In this document: positions 1 to 7,110 of the stretch, in pieces
Position numbering within the stretch: the first letter of the stretch is position 1
Layout of the letters: each line of letters starts with the position of its first letter
Origin: Olivibacter sp. XZL3
GTDB lineage: Bacteria; Bacteroidota; Bacteroidia; Sphingobacteriales; Sphingobacteriaceae
Direction of reading: 5' to 3'
DNA: 64,000 nucleotides
Assembly (NCBI RefSeq): GCF_004368405.1
Contig: NZ_SBJH01000042.1
Coordinates: 209,152 to 273,151, forward strand
The notes under the pieces: generated by a model
Told to the model about the DNA's origin: nothing
Seen by the model: only the letters and a program-made list of their open reading frames with translations
The model's database searches: none
Made by a program: the position numbers and the translations under genes

Positions 1-986
1 AAGTTATGTGGAAACGGCAGTTCGGGAACAGACAGCTTGTTTAGGGATTGCAGTTCTTCAACGGATAATAATAATTCCGACGCTTTGATATTTTGCTTCA
101 ACTGCTCCAATGTCCTTGCTCCGAGCAAGGTCGAGGTAACTCCCTTTTGGTGCATTACCCACGCAATGGCAACAGCCGATACAGGAACATTTCTGTTTTT
201 TGCGATGGTTGCTAATTGTTCGATTATCTGATAGGTTTTTTCGGGAAGCTCGGGGCTTATTCTGCTTTCGTTCCTGCCACTTAATTGCTGACCTTTGTTT
301 TCCCTTGTGTACTTTCCGCTCAAAATTCCCTCTTTCAATGGCGACCAAGGCATAACCCCCAATCCCATATCCAAAGCCATAGGGATTAACTCGTTTTCTA
401 CCGACCTTTCCAAAAGAGAGTATTCTAATTGCAAACCGATAAATGCCGACCAACCCCTGAATTTGGCGAGCATTTGAGCTTCTGTGATTTTCCATGCAGG
501 GGTATCGGAAATAGCGATATACCTTATTTTTCCTGCACTTACCAAATCCTGTAAGGCTGAAAGCGTTTCTTCTATCGGGGTATGGGGGTCAAAAGCGTGA
601 AGCCAATAGAGGTCTATGTAATCTGTCTGCAACCTGCGTAAAGAATGTTCCAACGATTGGATAATACTTTTTCTACCCGCCCCGCCACCATTGGCATCAT
701 AAGGATACATATTGCCCCAAAACTTTGTGGAAATAACCAAAGCATCCCTGCGGACGGTTTTACTTGCCAAAAAATCCCCAATGATTTTTTCCGAATGTCC
801 TTTGGTGTAGATATTTGCCGTATCTATCACGTTTCCACCATTTTCTATATATTCGCTCAATATCCCGTGAGCATCCGTAGGATTAGCTCCCCAACCCCAA
901 TCTTCGCCAAAAGTCATTGTTCCCAATGTTAAGGGGCTGACACGTAAGCCCGATTTTCCCAATGTCCTGTAATCTGATAAACCCAT
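1..986 (-). CDS. Aldo/keto reductase (3' end outside window)
   Basis: NADPH-dependent oxidoreductase of the aldo/keto reductase superfamily, (beta/alpha)8 barrel, probably cytosolic. Read on the minus strand from the ATG at 986, the frame stays open to base 1, giving at least 328 residues, so only the last few residues can be missing. The catalytic tetrad is visible: D55 and Y60 in DTANIY, K88 in STKFW, H130 in WLHAFD. The C-terminal part carries the usual cofactor-binding segment (SALLGA-like, here STLLGARTLEQ). It diverges from an AraC-type regulator over 135 bp, a common pairing in which the regulator controls the reductase. The substrate cannot be read from sequence. A shorter reading frame inside this gene on the same strand is a shadow. 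Confidence 0.93.
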   Translation of the reverse strand, partial: MGLSDYRTLGKSGLRVSPLTLGTMTFGEDWGWGANPTDAHGILSEYIENGGNVIDTANIYTKGHSEKIIGDFLASKTVRRDALVISTKFWGNMYPYDANGGGAGRKSIIQSLEHSLRRLQTDYIDLYWLHAFDPHTPIEETLSALQDLVSAGKIRYIAISDTPAWKITEAQMLAKFRGWSAFIGLQLEYSLLERSVENELIPMALDMGLGVMPWSPLKEGILSGKYTRENKGQQLSGRNESRISPELPEKTYQIIEQLATIAKNRNVPVSAVAIAWVMHQKGVTSTLLGARTLEQLKQNIKASELLLSVEELQSLNKLSVPELPFPHN

Positions 987-1015
987 AACAATTATTTTAT
1001 AAATCTTTAACGGAA

Positions 1016-1023
1016 CAAAATTA
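1016..1023 (-). promoter_or_regulatory. Possible -7 element for the reductase
   Basis: TAATTTTG on the minus strand fits the Bacteroidota TAnnTTTG element, about 30 bases before the reductase ATG. No good -33 element is seen at the expected distance, so this is tentative. Confidence 0.3.
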
Positions 1024-1121
1024 GTGAGGGCAATCGGGGGAAAATGTCCGCAATCAAACGAAGTATATCGAAAATCAATCAATAATTAGTTTGGTGCTAA
1101 TAGGTTTTGTAAATTAACACA

Positions 1122-2033
1122 ATGAAAAACAGTAACGATATAGCGGATTTTTATAAAGCAAAAAACTTGAATGTTCCTGCTTATTTTCAGTGGGGAACAG
1201 GGCATTTTGACGTAATGGAAGTTGATACGCTAAAGAAAAGGAATAAAGCTATTTCGTTGCTTGCATTTACACGGAAAAGCCTGTACAAAATAAAATTGGT
1301 GCAGGGTAAATGCAAATGCCATTATGCGGACAAGACTATCGAAATCGAAAAATATGCATTGGTTTTTATCAATCCGATGATACCTTTTCTTCTTGAAGAA
1401 ACGGAAGAACCGATAAAGGAATACTTCTGTATATTCAATGATGACTTCTTCAGCAATTTCGGAAATGTTAAGGATTACCCCGTTTTTCAAAATCATCAGG
1501 AAAACGTATTTAGTTTATCGGAAGAAAACTATCGGGAATTTGAAGCTATTTTGGATAATATGAAAGGGGAACTTTCTTCTGATTATGAGTACAGGTTTGA
1601 TGCTATCCGTAATATGGTGTATGAACTTATCCATAAAGCAATAAAAATGAATGGCATTCAACCCAAAACGACTAAAAGAAATGGGGCTGATAACCGAATA
1701 ACTTTACTTTTTGAGGAACTGTTGGCTTTGCAGTTTCCGTTGCACTCCACTTCCGACAGCGTTAAACTCAAGAAACCCAAAGACTTTGCCGAACAGCTTT
1801 CGGTATCCATTAACCATCTGAATAAATCGGTTAAACACATCCGCAACAAAACTACTTCGGAAATCATTACCAACAGAATATTGCAGGAAGCCAAAATATT
1901 GCTTAAAGTCACGGATTGGTCGGTTTCTGAAATTGCTTATTCTTTAGGCTATGAAACTCCGTCAAGGTTTATCTATACTTTCCGCAAAAATATAGGTGTA
2001 TCGCCATTGGCATACCGGAATGAAAACACATAA
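1122..2033 (+). CDS. AraC-family transcriptional regulator
   Basis: 303-residue DNA-binding regulator. The C-terminal 100 residues hold the double helix-turn-helix of the AraC/XylS family; the second helix-turn-helix reads SVSEIAYSLGYETPSRF, followed by F-R-K and the family-typical G-V-S-P-x-x-Y-R near residue 298. The N-terminal 200 residues are a ligand or oligomerisation domain (cupin-like in this family) and are not specific enough to name an effector. It is transcribed away from the aldo/keto reductase, which is its most likely target. The ATG at 1122 is the only start that keeps the N-terminal domain. Regulator-reductase pairs of this kind are often carried on mobile or accessory DNA in this phylum. 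Confidence 0.93.
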   Translation: MKNSNDIADFYKAKNLNVPAYFQWGTGHFDVMEVDTLKKRNKAISLLAFTRKSLYKIKLVQGKCKCHYADKTIEIEKYALVFINPMIPFLLEETEEPIKEYFCIFNDDFFSNFGNVKDYPVFQNHQENVFSLSEENYREFEAILDNMKGELSSDYEYRFDAIRNMVYELIHKAIKMNGIQPKTTKRNGADNRITLLFEELLALQFPLHSTSDSVKLKKPKDFAEQLSVSINHLNKSVKHIRNKTTSEIITNRILQEAKILLKVTDWSVSEIAYSLGYETPSRFIYTFRKNIGVSPLAYRNENT

Positions 2034-2280
2034 ACCAACACCGCTTCCGATTACAAATTTCGATAAAACTATTTGACAAACAGCTATTTACAAACACGAC
2101 AATGAACGCCAAATAGTGCCACTGAATGCCATCTTGATTAAGTTCACACAAGGAGAGCCGTTATTGGTTCGATATTCCCCGAAAAATTAGCGTTTGACGG
2201 AACAACGTATCGAACCACCCGAATGAATGTCATCGCAAACCATATCTTCCAGATAAACACCGGATTATCCCAAAATAAAA

Positions 2281-2314
2281 ACAGGAGAAACGATTATTTA
2301 ATCATTTCTCCTGT
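2281..2314 (-). terminator. Intrinsic terminator after tRNA-Arg
   Basis: Perfect 10-bp inverted repeat (ACAGGAGAAA / TTTCTCCTGT) with a 14-base loop. On the minus strand it lies just past the tRNA 3' end and is followed by a T-rich run. Confidence 0.75.
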
Positions 2315-2318
2315 GTAG

Positions 2319-2390
2319 TAGCCCCGACGGGAATCGAACCCATATCTAAAGTTTAGGAAACTTCTATTCTATCCGTTGAACTACAGGGCC
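2319..2390 (-). tRNA. tRNA-Arg(CCT)
   Basis: 72-nt cloverleaf on the minus strand: 7-bp acceptor stem with two wobble pairs, 4-bp D stem, 5-bp anticodon stem around the loop TTCCTAA (anticodon CCT, decoding AGG), 5-bp T stem with TTCGATT loop, discriminator A. No CCA is encoded. It has its own promoter and terminator, so it is a single-gene unit. Its 3' end faces the reductase/AraC pair. Confidence 0.95.
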
Positions 2391-2401
2391 AATTTGGAAG
2401 G

Positions 2402-2432
2402 CAAACTTAGACAAATTTCCAATTATATGCAA
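2402..2432 (-). promoter_or_regulatory. Promoter of tRNA-Arg
   Basis: Minus strand: -7 element TAAGTTTG at 2402-2409 and TTG at 2430-2432, 20 bases apart, placing the transcript start a few bases before the mature tRNA 5' end. Confidence 0.65.
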
Positions 2433-2532
2433 TTAACAAAGGAAATAGCTGTTTTTTCACCGATATTTCATATTACAATATCACAACACTGTAAATATAG
2501 TTTTTATTTATAAGGCCATAACAAAATAAGAT

Positions 2533-2562
2533 ACTTTAACCTATTAGAAAGCTTTATCTTTG
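2533..2562 (+). promoter_or_regulatory. Promoter of the peroxiredoxin operon
   Basis: TATCTTTG at 2555-2562 is a good -7 element; CTTTAA around 2534-2539 is a weak -33 match. This gives a leader of about 25 bases before the ATG at 2591. No Shine-Dalgarno sequence is present. Confidence 0.6.
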
Positions 2563-2590
2563 TGACATCAAAAACGAAAAAACATTTAAT

Positions 2591-3229
2591 ATGAGCTTAG
2601 TAGGTAAAAAATTCCCGAACATTACTGTTGACGCCATGGATCACATGGGCGATGATTTAAGAATTAACGTATTAGAAGAAGCTACTAAAAAAGGAAAAAA
2701 AGTATTATTATTCTGGTATCCAAAGGATTTCACTTTCGTTTGCCCTACCGAATTACATGCTTTCCAGGAGGCATTACCTGAGTTTGAAAAAAGAAACACG
2801 ATTGTAATCGGTGCATCTTGCGATACCAATGAGGTACATTTCGCGTGGTTAAACACTTCGAAAGATAATGGCGGTATTGAAGGAGTAACGTACCCAATTT
2901 TAGCAGATACAACACGCAATTTAGCAAATGTGTTGGGTATTCTTGATATTCAAAAAGCAGCTTACGACGAAGAATTGGATTCATTGATCATCGAAGGTTC
3001 TAACGTTACCTTCCGCGCTACTTATTTAGTAGATGAGGATGGCAAAGTGTTCCACGAAAGCGTAAATGATATGCCTCTCGGCCGTAATGTAAAAGAATAC
3101 TTACGCTTGATTGATGCTTATGCTCACGTTCAGAAATTTGGAGAAGTATGCCCTGCTAACTGGGAAGAAGGAAAGCAAGCGATGAACGCAAACCGCGAAG
3201 GTGTAGCAAGCTACTTATCCGCAAACTAA
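2591..3229 (+). CDS. Peroxiredoxin, AhpC/Prx1 type (2-Cys)
   Basis: Thiol peroxidase that reduces H2O2, organic hydroperoxides and probably peroxynitrite in the cytosol. 212 residues, usual for the family. The peroxidatic cysteine is C51 in DFTFVCPTE, with the expected P44 and T48 of the PxxxT/SxxC motif; the resolving cysteine is C187 in the V-C-P motif near the C terminus. C77 (GASCD) is extra. The next two genes, a thioredoxin and a small acidic protein, follow within 7 bp and with an overlap, so the three form one operon; the thioredoxin is the likely reductant. Annotated ahpC in some relatives, but no AhpF is nearby. Confidence 0.96.
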   Translation: MSLVGKKFPNITVDAMDHMGDDLRINVLEEATKKGKKVLLFWYPKDFTFVCPTELHAFQEALPEFEKRNTIVIGASCDTNEVHFAWLNTSKDNGGIEGVTYPILADTTRNLANVLGILDIQKAAYDEELDSLIIEGSNVTFRATYLVDEDGKVFHESVNDMPLGRNVKEYLRLIDAYAHVQKFGEVCPANWEEGKQAMNANREGVASYLSAN

Positions 3230-3236
3230 TATAGAT

Positions 3237-3551
3237 ATGTTACAAGAATTAGAACAAGATAATTTAGTGGATATCGTCAACCAAAACGATGTAGTGTTAG
3301 TTCAATACGCTGCAACATGGTGCGGTAACTGCAAGATTATGAAACCAAAATTTAAAAAACTGGCTTCAGAAAACGAAAACGTTCCGTTTGTCATTGTAGA
3401 CGCCGAGAAATTGCCGGAATCAAGAAAACTTGCAAATGTGACCAATTTACCAACATTTGCAGCGTTCAAGGGAGGTAAATTGCTCAGTCAAGTGCAAACG
3501 AACAAACTGGATGCCTTAACGCAATTAGTAAATGAAGTTACCAATAATTAA
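3237..3551 (+). CDS. Thioredoxin-family protein
   Basis: 104-residue cytosolic thioredoxin fold with active site W28-C29-G30-N31-C32, i.e. WCGNC rather than the classic WCGPC; the changed residue between the cysteines probably alters the redox potential. The cis-proline loop is seen as T-N-L-P-T. No signal peptide. It begins 7 bp after the peroxiredoxin stop and its end overlaps the next gene by 20 bp, which argues for translational coupling and for a role as the dedicated reductant of the peroxiredoxin. The partner is inferred from position. Confidence 0.92.
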   Translation: MLQELEQDNLVDIVNQNDVVLVQYAATWCGNCKIMKPKFKKLASENENVPFVIVDAEKLPESRKLANVTNLPTFAAFKGGKLLSQVQTNKLDALTQLVNEVTNN

Positions 3552-3792
3552 GCATTTAACTCAGTTCATTGAGGAGAACGACGAAGACTTTGTGATTGAA
3601 GCAATTGAAACGCTTGAATCCCTTACAGAAGTTCCCTCACTGAAAGATGAAGAGTTAGACGTTATAGGTGAGCTAATTTCAAACATGTATGGCGCTGTTG
3701 AAGTCAATAAATTGGTTCAAGAGCAAGGCATGGATAAAAAAGAAGCCCTCAACACGTTCATGAAACGCGTGTTGGGCTCTATAGACAAATAG
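3532..3792 (+). CDS. Small acidic conserved protein (DUF6952-like)
   Basis: 86 residues, strongly acidic in the N-terminal half (EENDEDF, KDEELDV), predicted helical, no signal peptide or cysteine. I recognise it as the small protein that follows peroxiredoxin and thioredoxin in many Bacteroidota (DUF6952, from memory). Its function is not known to me. It overlaps the thioredoxin gene by 20 bp in another frame and a strong terminator follows 23 bp later, so it closes the redox operon. Conserved linkage suggests a role in peroxide defence or in regulating the peroxiredoxin pair. Confidence 0.85.
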   Translation: MKLPIIKHLTQFIEENDEDFVIEAIETLESLTEVPSLKDEELDVIGELISNMYGAVEVNKLVQEQGMDKKEALNTFMKRVLGSIDK

Positions 3793-3814
3793 CATTTCAT
3801 CGGCTAACGCAAAA

Positions 3815-3848
3815 GAAAAGCGGCATCTATACGGTGCCGCTTTTTCTG
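3815..3848 (+). terminator. Intrinsic terminator of the redox operon
   Basis: Hairpin AAAGCGGCA / TGCCGCTTT with a 9-base loop, followed by a run of T. It ends the peroxiredoxin-thioredoxin-DUF6952 transcript. Confidence 0.85.
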
Positions 3849-4100
3849 TTTAGGCCCTTTGGGCATTGAAGGATCTCAATAACACTCAGTATACCAGACT
3901 TTTCCACAAAAGCATGTTGAAAACCTATTTTCCTGTTGAAAACTAATTTACATGAACGACTAAATTTTCGTAAATTTACTAGAGTTAAAGGTTAATGCTT
4001 TAAGTCGCTTTTTATACAGCTCATAGTATTTTTTATCACGCAGTGATGTGTCATTTAGTTAAGCCAACTTAAAGAACAAGATTTTTTTAATTGTTAATTT
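3849..4100. other. Intergenic region with DnaA-box-like words
   Basis: No gene is seen. TTTTCCACA at 3900-3908 and two copies of TGTTGAAAA (complement TTTTCAACA) at 3915-3923 and 3934-3942 resemble the DnaA box TTATCCACA with one or two changes; the latter two are 19 bp apart. The sequence to the right is AT-rich, with short inverted repeats such as ATCAC-GCA-GTGAT near 4036. It could be an origin-like or DnaA-regulated region; see findings for evidence against. Confidence 0.35.
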
Positions 4101-4139
4101 ACAAAGACCGCCGAGCGAACACCGCTCGGCGGTCTTTGT
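4101..4139. repeat. Perfect 17-bp inverted repeat
   Basis: Arms 4101-4117 and 4123-4139 are perfectly complementary and GC-rich, with a 5-base loop. Neither strand shows a U-tract after it, so it is not a simple intrinsic terminator. The right arm contains the TTTG (4135-4138) that serves as -33 element for the next gene. Confidence 0.85.
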
Positions 4140-4164
4140 GTTACGACACATTTACTTACCTTTG
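4135..4164 (+). promoter_or_regulatory. Promoter of the threonine aldolase-like gene
   Basis: TTTG at 4135-4138 and TACCTTTG at 4157-4164, 18 bases apart, a near-ideal Bacteroidota promoter. It lies inside the upstream part of the longest open frame and so decides for the ATG at 4187. Confidence 0.75.
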
Positions 4165-4186
4165 GACTAAAAAAACGAATCTACAG

Positions 4187-5209
4187 ATGAAATCATTGGC
4201 AAGCGACAATTATGCAGGAGCTGTCCCGGAAGTTATGCACGCTCTTCAACGTGAGAATGAAGCCCACGCTACGGCGTACGGAAATGACACCACGACAGCG
4301 CATCTCAAACAACTATTACAATCGCTCACGAACCGTCAATTTCACTTGCATTTAGCTTTTAATGGTACCGGTGCAAACGTATTAGCGTTGAGCACACTCG
4401 TAAAACCCTATCAAGCGATACTCTGTGCCGAAACCGCTCATATATATGTCGACGAATCAACGGCTCCCGAAACGCTTAGCGGCTGTCGACTCATCCCCCT
4501 TCCAATAAACGATGCAGGAAAGCTGGATCCGGCAACAATAAGACGGGCAGTCAAACGCCGTGGTGACTTGCATCACCCGCAAATAACAGTATTGAGCATC
4601 ACACAGCCCACCGAGTATGGAACCTTATACACCTTAGCCGAGCTACAGGCTATTCGACAGGTCGCAAAGGAAAACGACCTTTTATTGCATATCGATGGTT
4701 CACGCCTGTTTACAGCACTGACGGCCCTGGGATGTGAATTGAAAGACATTGTCGAGGCCAGCGGCGTGGACGCCCTGTCTTTAGGCGGCACCAAATCGGG
4801 CATGCTTTACGGAGAAGCCGTGCTGATTTTCAATGAAGCTGTTCACGACAGTGCATTCTACCACAAACGAAGTATGCAGCTAGCTTCCAAAAGCCGCTTT
4901 ATTGCGGCTCAATTCTTAGCGCTATTGCATGAAAATACATATAAAAAGTATGCGGAAATCGTTTTGCAACGAACACAGCGGTTGGCCGAAGTGCTAAAGA
5001 AATATCCCTCGGTTACCATTACTAAGCCGGTAGAGGTAAATGCTATATTCGCCAAATTTCCGGCCGACTGGATCAGGCCTCTACAGGAAACCTTGCTTTT
5101 TTATGTTTGGGACGAGTCTAACCATGAAGTCCGACTGATGTGTTCTTTCGATACAAGTGAAGAAGAAATCGATTTGTTTGACAGAAAGCTGGCCGAGCTC
5201 TCAAGGTAG
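4187..5209 (+). CDS. Threonine aldolase-family PLP enzyme (beta-eliminating lyase)
   Basis: 340-residue fold-type I PLP enzyme of the low-specificity threonine aldolase / aromatic amino acid beta-eliminating lyase family; likely splits L-threonine or L-allo-threonine to glycine and acetaldehyde. The opening SLASDNYAG, the HIDGSR stretch that holds the PLP-binding aspartate, and the Schiff-base lysine K203 in GGTKSG are all present. The open frame reaches back to 4091, but a good promoter lies between the two starts, so 4187 is chosen. It is a single-gene unit ahead of mutL. The exact substrate cannot be decided; serine or beta-hydroxy amino acids are alternatives. Confidence 0.88.
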   Translation: MKSLASDNYAGAVPEVMHALQRENEAHATAYGNDTTTAHLKQLLQSLTNRQFHLHLAFNGTGANVLALSTLVKPYQAILCAETAHIYVDESTAPETLSGCRLIPLPINDAGKLDPATIRRAVKRRGDLHHPQITVLSITQPTEYGTLYTLAELQAIRQVAKENDLLLHIDGSRLFTALTALGCELKDIVEASGVDALSLGGTKSGMLYGEAVLIFNEAVHDSAFYHKRSMQLASKSRFIAAQFLALLHENTYKKYAEIVLQRTQRLAEVLKKYPSVTITKPVEVNAIFAKFPADWIRPLQETLLFYVWDESNHEVRLMCSFDTSEEEIDLFDRKLAELSR

Positions 5210-5225
5210 TCTCATATCTAATTTG

Positions 5226-5233
5226 TAAATTCG
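5226..5233 (+). promoter_or_regulatory. -7 element just before mutL
   Basis: TAAATTCG, a TTCG variant of the -7 element, ends 7 bases before the mutL ATG. If used, the transcript starts at or next to the start codon. The words after it, CAGGGT then ATG, nearly match those before lpxH. Confidence 0.45.
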
Positions 5234-5239
5234 CAGGGT

Positions 5240-7102
5240 ATGTCAGATATCATTCAATTACTACCGGATGCAGTAGCCAATCAGATTGCGGCGGGAGAGG
5301 TAGTACAACGTCCGGCATCGGCAGTAAAGGAGCTGATCGAGAACGCGATTGACGCGGGTGCGGATAAAATACAATTAATTATTAAAGATGCGGGGAAATC
5401 ACTCATTCAAGTGATAGATAACGGTTGTGGCATGAGCATCACCGATGCGCGCCTTTGCTTTGAACGCCACGCCACTTCAAAGCTCAGAAAGGCCGAAGAT
5501 CTCTTTGCTATCCGCACCATGGGCTTCCGTGGCGAAGCAATGGCTTCTATTGCTGCTATTGCGCATGTGGAGCTTAAAACGAGGCGGCATGAGGACGAAC
5601 TGGGAACCTGCATTGTGATTGAAGGTTCGGAAATAGTGAGCCAAGACCCGATCGCCGCTCCGGCCGGAACCAGCATCAGCGTTAAAAATCTGTTTTTTAA
5701 TACGCCTGCACGTCGTAATTTCCTCAAAAGTAATCCAGTCGAAACGCGTCATATTATTGAAGAATTTCAACGTATCGCGTTAGCTCATCCTAAAATCTTT
5801 TTTAGCCTACACAGCGATGGTAACGAAATTTTCCGTCTTCCTTCGGAAGGGCTGAAGCAACGTATCATACACATTTTCGGCAACAACTATAATCAACGCT
5901 TAGTACCGGTCGAAGAGTCGACTACCATCATCAATTTAAATGGCTTCATCGGGAAGCCGGAATATGCAAAAAAAACACGCGGCGAGCAGTATTTCTTCGT
6001 CAATAATCGCTTCATTAAGGATCCATACCTTAATCACGCCGTATTGAATGCCTATGAGGAGATCCTCGCTGCCGACAGTTACCCGCTGTATGTCTTATTC
6101 ATAGAGATCGACCCTTCGCAGATCGATATCAACGTTCATCCCACCAAAACAGAAATTAAGTACCAAGATGAGCGGTCGGTATATGCGATTATTCGCTCTG
6201 CAGTTAAGCGTTCCTTGGGAAAATACAATATCACGCCTAGTTTAGATTTCGATCAAGAGACCGGCTTCAGTCACATGATCTCGCAGAAGAAAACGGAAGA
6301 CATTGTTCCCCCGACCATTTCCTTCAATCCGCAATTCAACCCTTTTGACACAGGTTCCCAACAAAAGGAACGGCAAGACAATTATTCGCGTTCTTTTGAT
6401 AAAAAAAGTGGCATCCCTCAAAATTGGGATACACTTTATCAGATTTCGGAAAAAACAAGCCATCAACAGTTAAGCATCGACTCCCGGGATACGAACGACA
6501 CCACTATCGTTGAAAATGCACAGGAGAAACCGGCGGGAAAACTCATCTTTCAGATACATAACCGTTTTATTTTATCTCAAATACGCTCGGGCTTTATTTT
6601 GATCGACCAGCAAGCAGCGCATGAGCGGATTCTGTTTGAACGTTTTTTACAGCAATTGGAAACGCATCAGGGTGCCAGTCAACAAAGTCTTTTCCCGCAA
6701 ACAGTGGATTTAAGTACCGGCGATTTTGAACTGATAAGGGATCTATTACCCGATATTCAGGCATTAGGATTCCAGATTAGGCCCTTCGGAAGAAGCACCT
6801 TTATTGTAGAGGGTATTCCGGCTGATTTGGGAAGCGGACTGAGCGAGTCGCAAGTACTCGAGCAGCTATTGGAGGCCTACAAGAACAACCAATCCAGCTT
6901 TAAATTAACTAAACGGGAAAACCTGGCAAGAAGTTTAGCCCGCAATGCGTCTATAAAGAGTGGTACCATACTGGGCATCGACGAAATGAACGACATCATC
7001 GACAAACTTTTTGCCTGTTCAACGCCTAATGTCTCCTTGAGTGGTAAACCCATAATTATTACCTTTACCCTCAAGGAACTGTTAGAAAAATTTGAAAAAT
7101 AG
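5240..7102 (+). CDS. mutL: DNA mismatch repair protein MutL
   Basis: Couples mismatch recognition by MutS to strand excision. 620 residues. The GHKL ATPase domain shows motif I ELIENAIDAGA (E34, N35, D38), motif II DNGCGM and motif III MGFRGEA, followed by the transducer domain to about residue 330. A low-complexity linker leads to the C-terminal dimerisation domain. There the endonuclease motif DQHA(x)2E(x)4E is present as DQQAAHERILFE (456-467) with H replaced by Q; the usual ACxAAVK cysteine is missing (ARNASIK) and the CPHGRP motif is reduced to C593 (CSTPN). Nicking activity is therefore uncertain. It precedes two rhomboid genes by 8 bp. Confidence 0.97.
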   Translation: MSDIIQLLPDAVANQIAAGEVVQRPASAVKELIENAIDAGADKIQLIIKDAGKSLIQVIDNGCGMSITDARLCFERHATSKLRKAEDLFAIRTMGFRGEAMASIAAIAHVELKTRRHEDELGTCIVIEGSEIVSQDPIAAPAGTSISVKNLFFNTPARRNFLKSNPVETRHIIEEFQRIALAHPKIFFSLHSDGNEIFRLPSEGLKQRIIHIFGNNYNQRLVPVEESTTIINLNGFIGKPEYAKKTRGEQYFFVNNRFIKDPYLNHAVLNAYEEILAADSYPLYVLFIEIDPSQIDINVHPTKTEIKYQDERSVYAIIRSAVKRSLGKYNITPSLDFDQETGFSHMISQKKTEDIVPPTISFNPQFNPFDTGSQQKERQDNYSRSFDKKSGIPQNWDTLYQISEKTSHQQLSIDSRDTNDTTIVENAQEKPAGKLIFQIHNRFILSQIRSGFILIDQQAAHERILFERFLQQLETHQGASQQSLFPQTVDLSTGDFELIRDLLPDIQALGFQIRPFGRSTFIVEGIPADLGSGLSESQVLEQLLEAYKNNQSSFKLTKRENLARSLARNASIKSGTILGIDEMNDIIDKLFACSTPNVSLSGKPIIITFTLKELLEKFEK

Positions 7103-7110
7103 ACCAAAGC

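Noticed and set aside
58..495. Minus-strand reading frame of 145 residues
   Set aside because: It lies inside the aldo/keto reductase gene in another frame and has no family features; the true frame is open from 986 to base 1.
2166..2180. GGTTCGATATTCCCC, similar to a tRNA T arm, as a possible attachment-site remnant
   Set aside because: Only about eight contiguous bases agree with the tRNA-Arg T arm, and an inserted base breaks the loop; too short to claim.
4091..4186. Longer N terminus of the threonine aldolase-like protein
   Set aside because: It would translate through the inverted repeat and the promoter; family members begin near the ATG at 4187.
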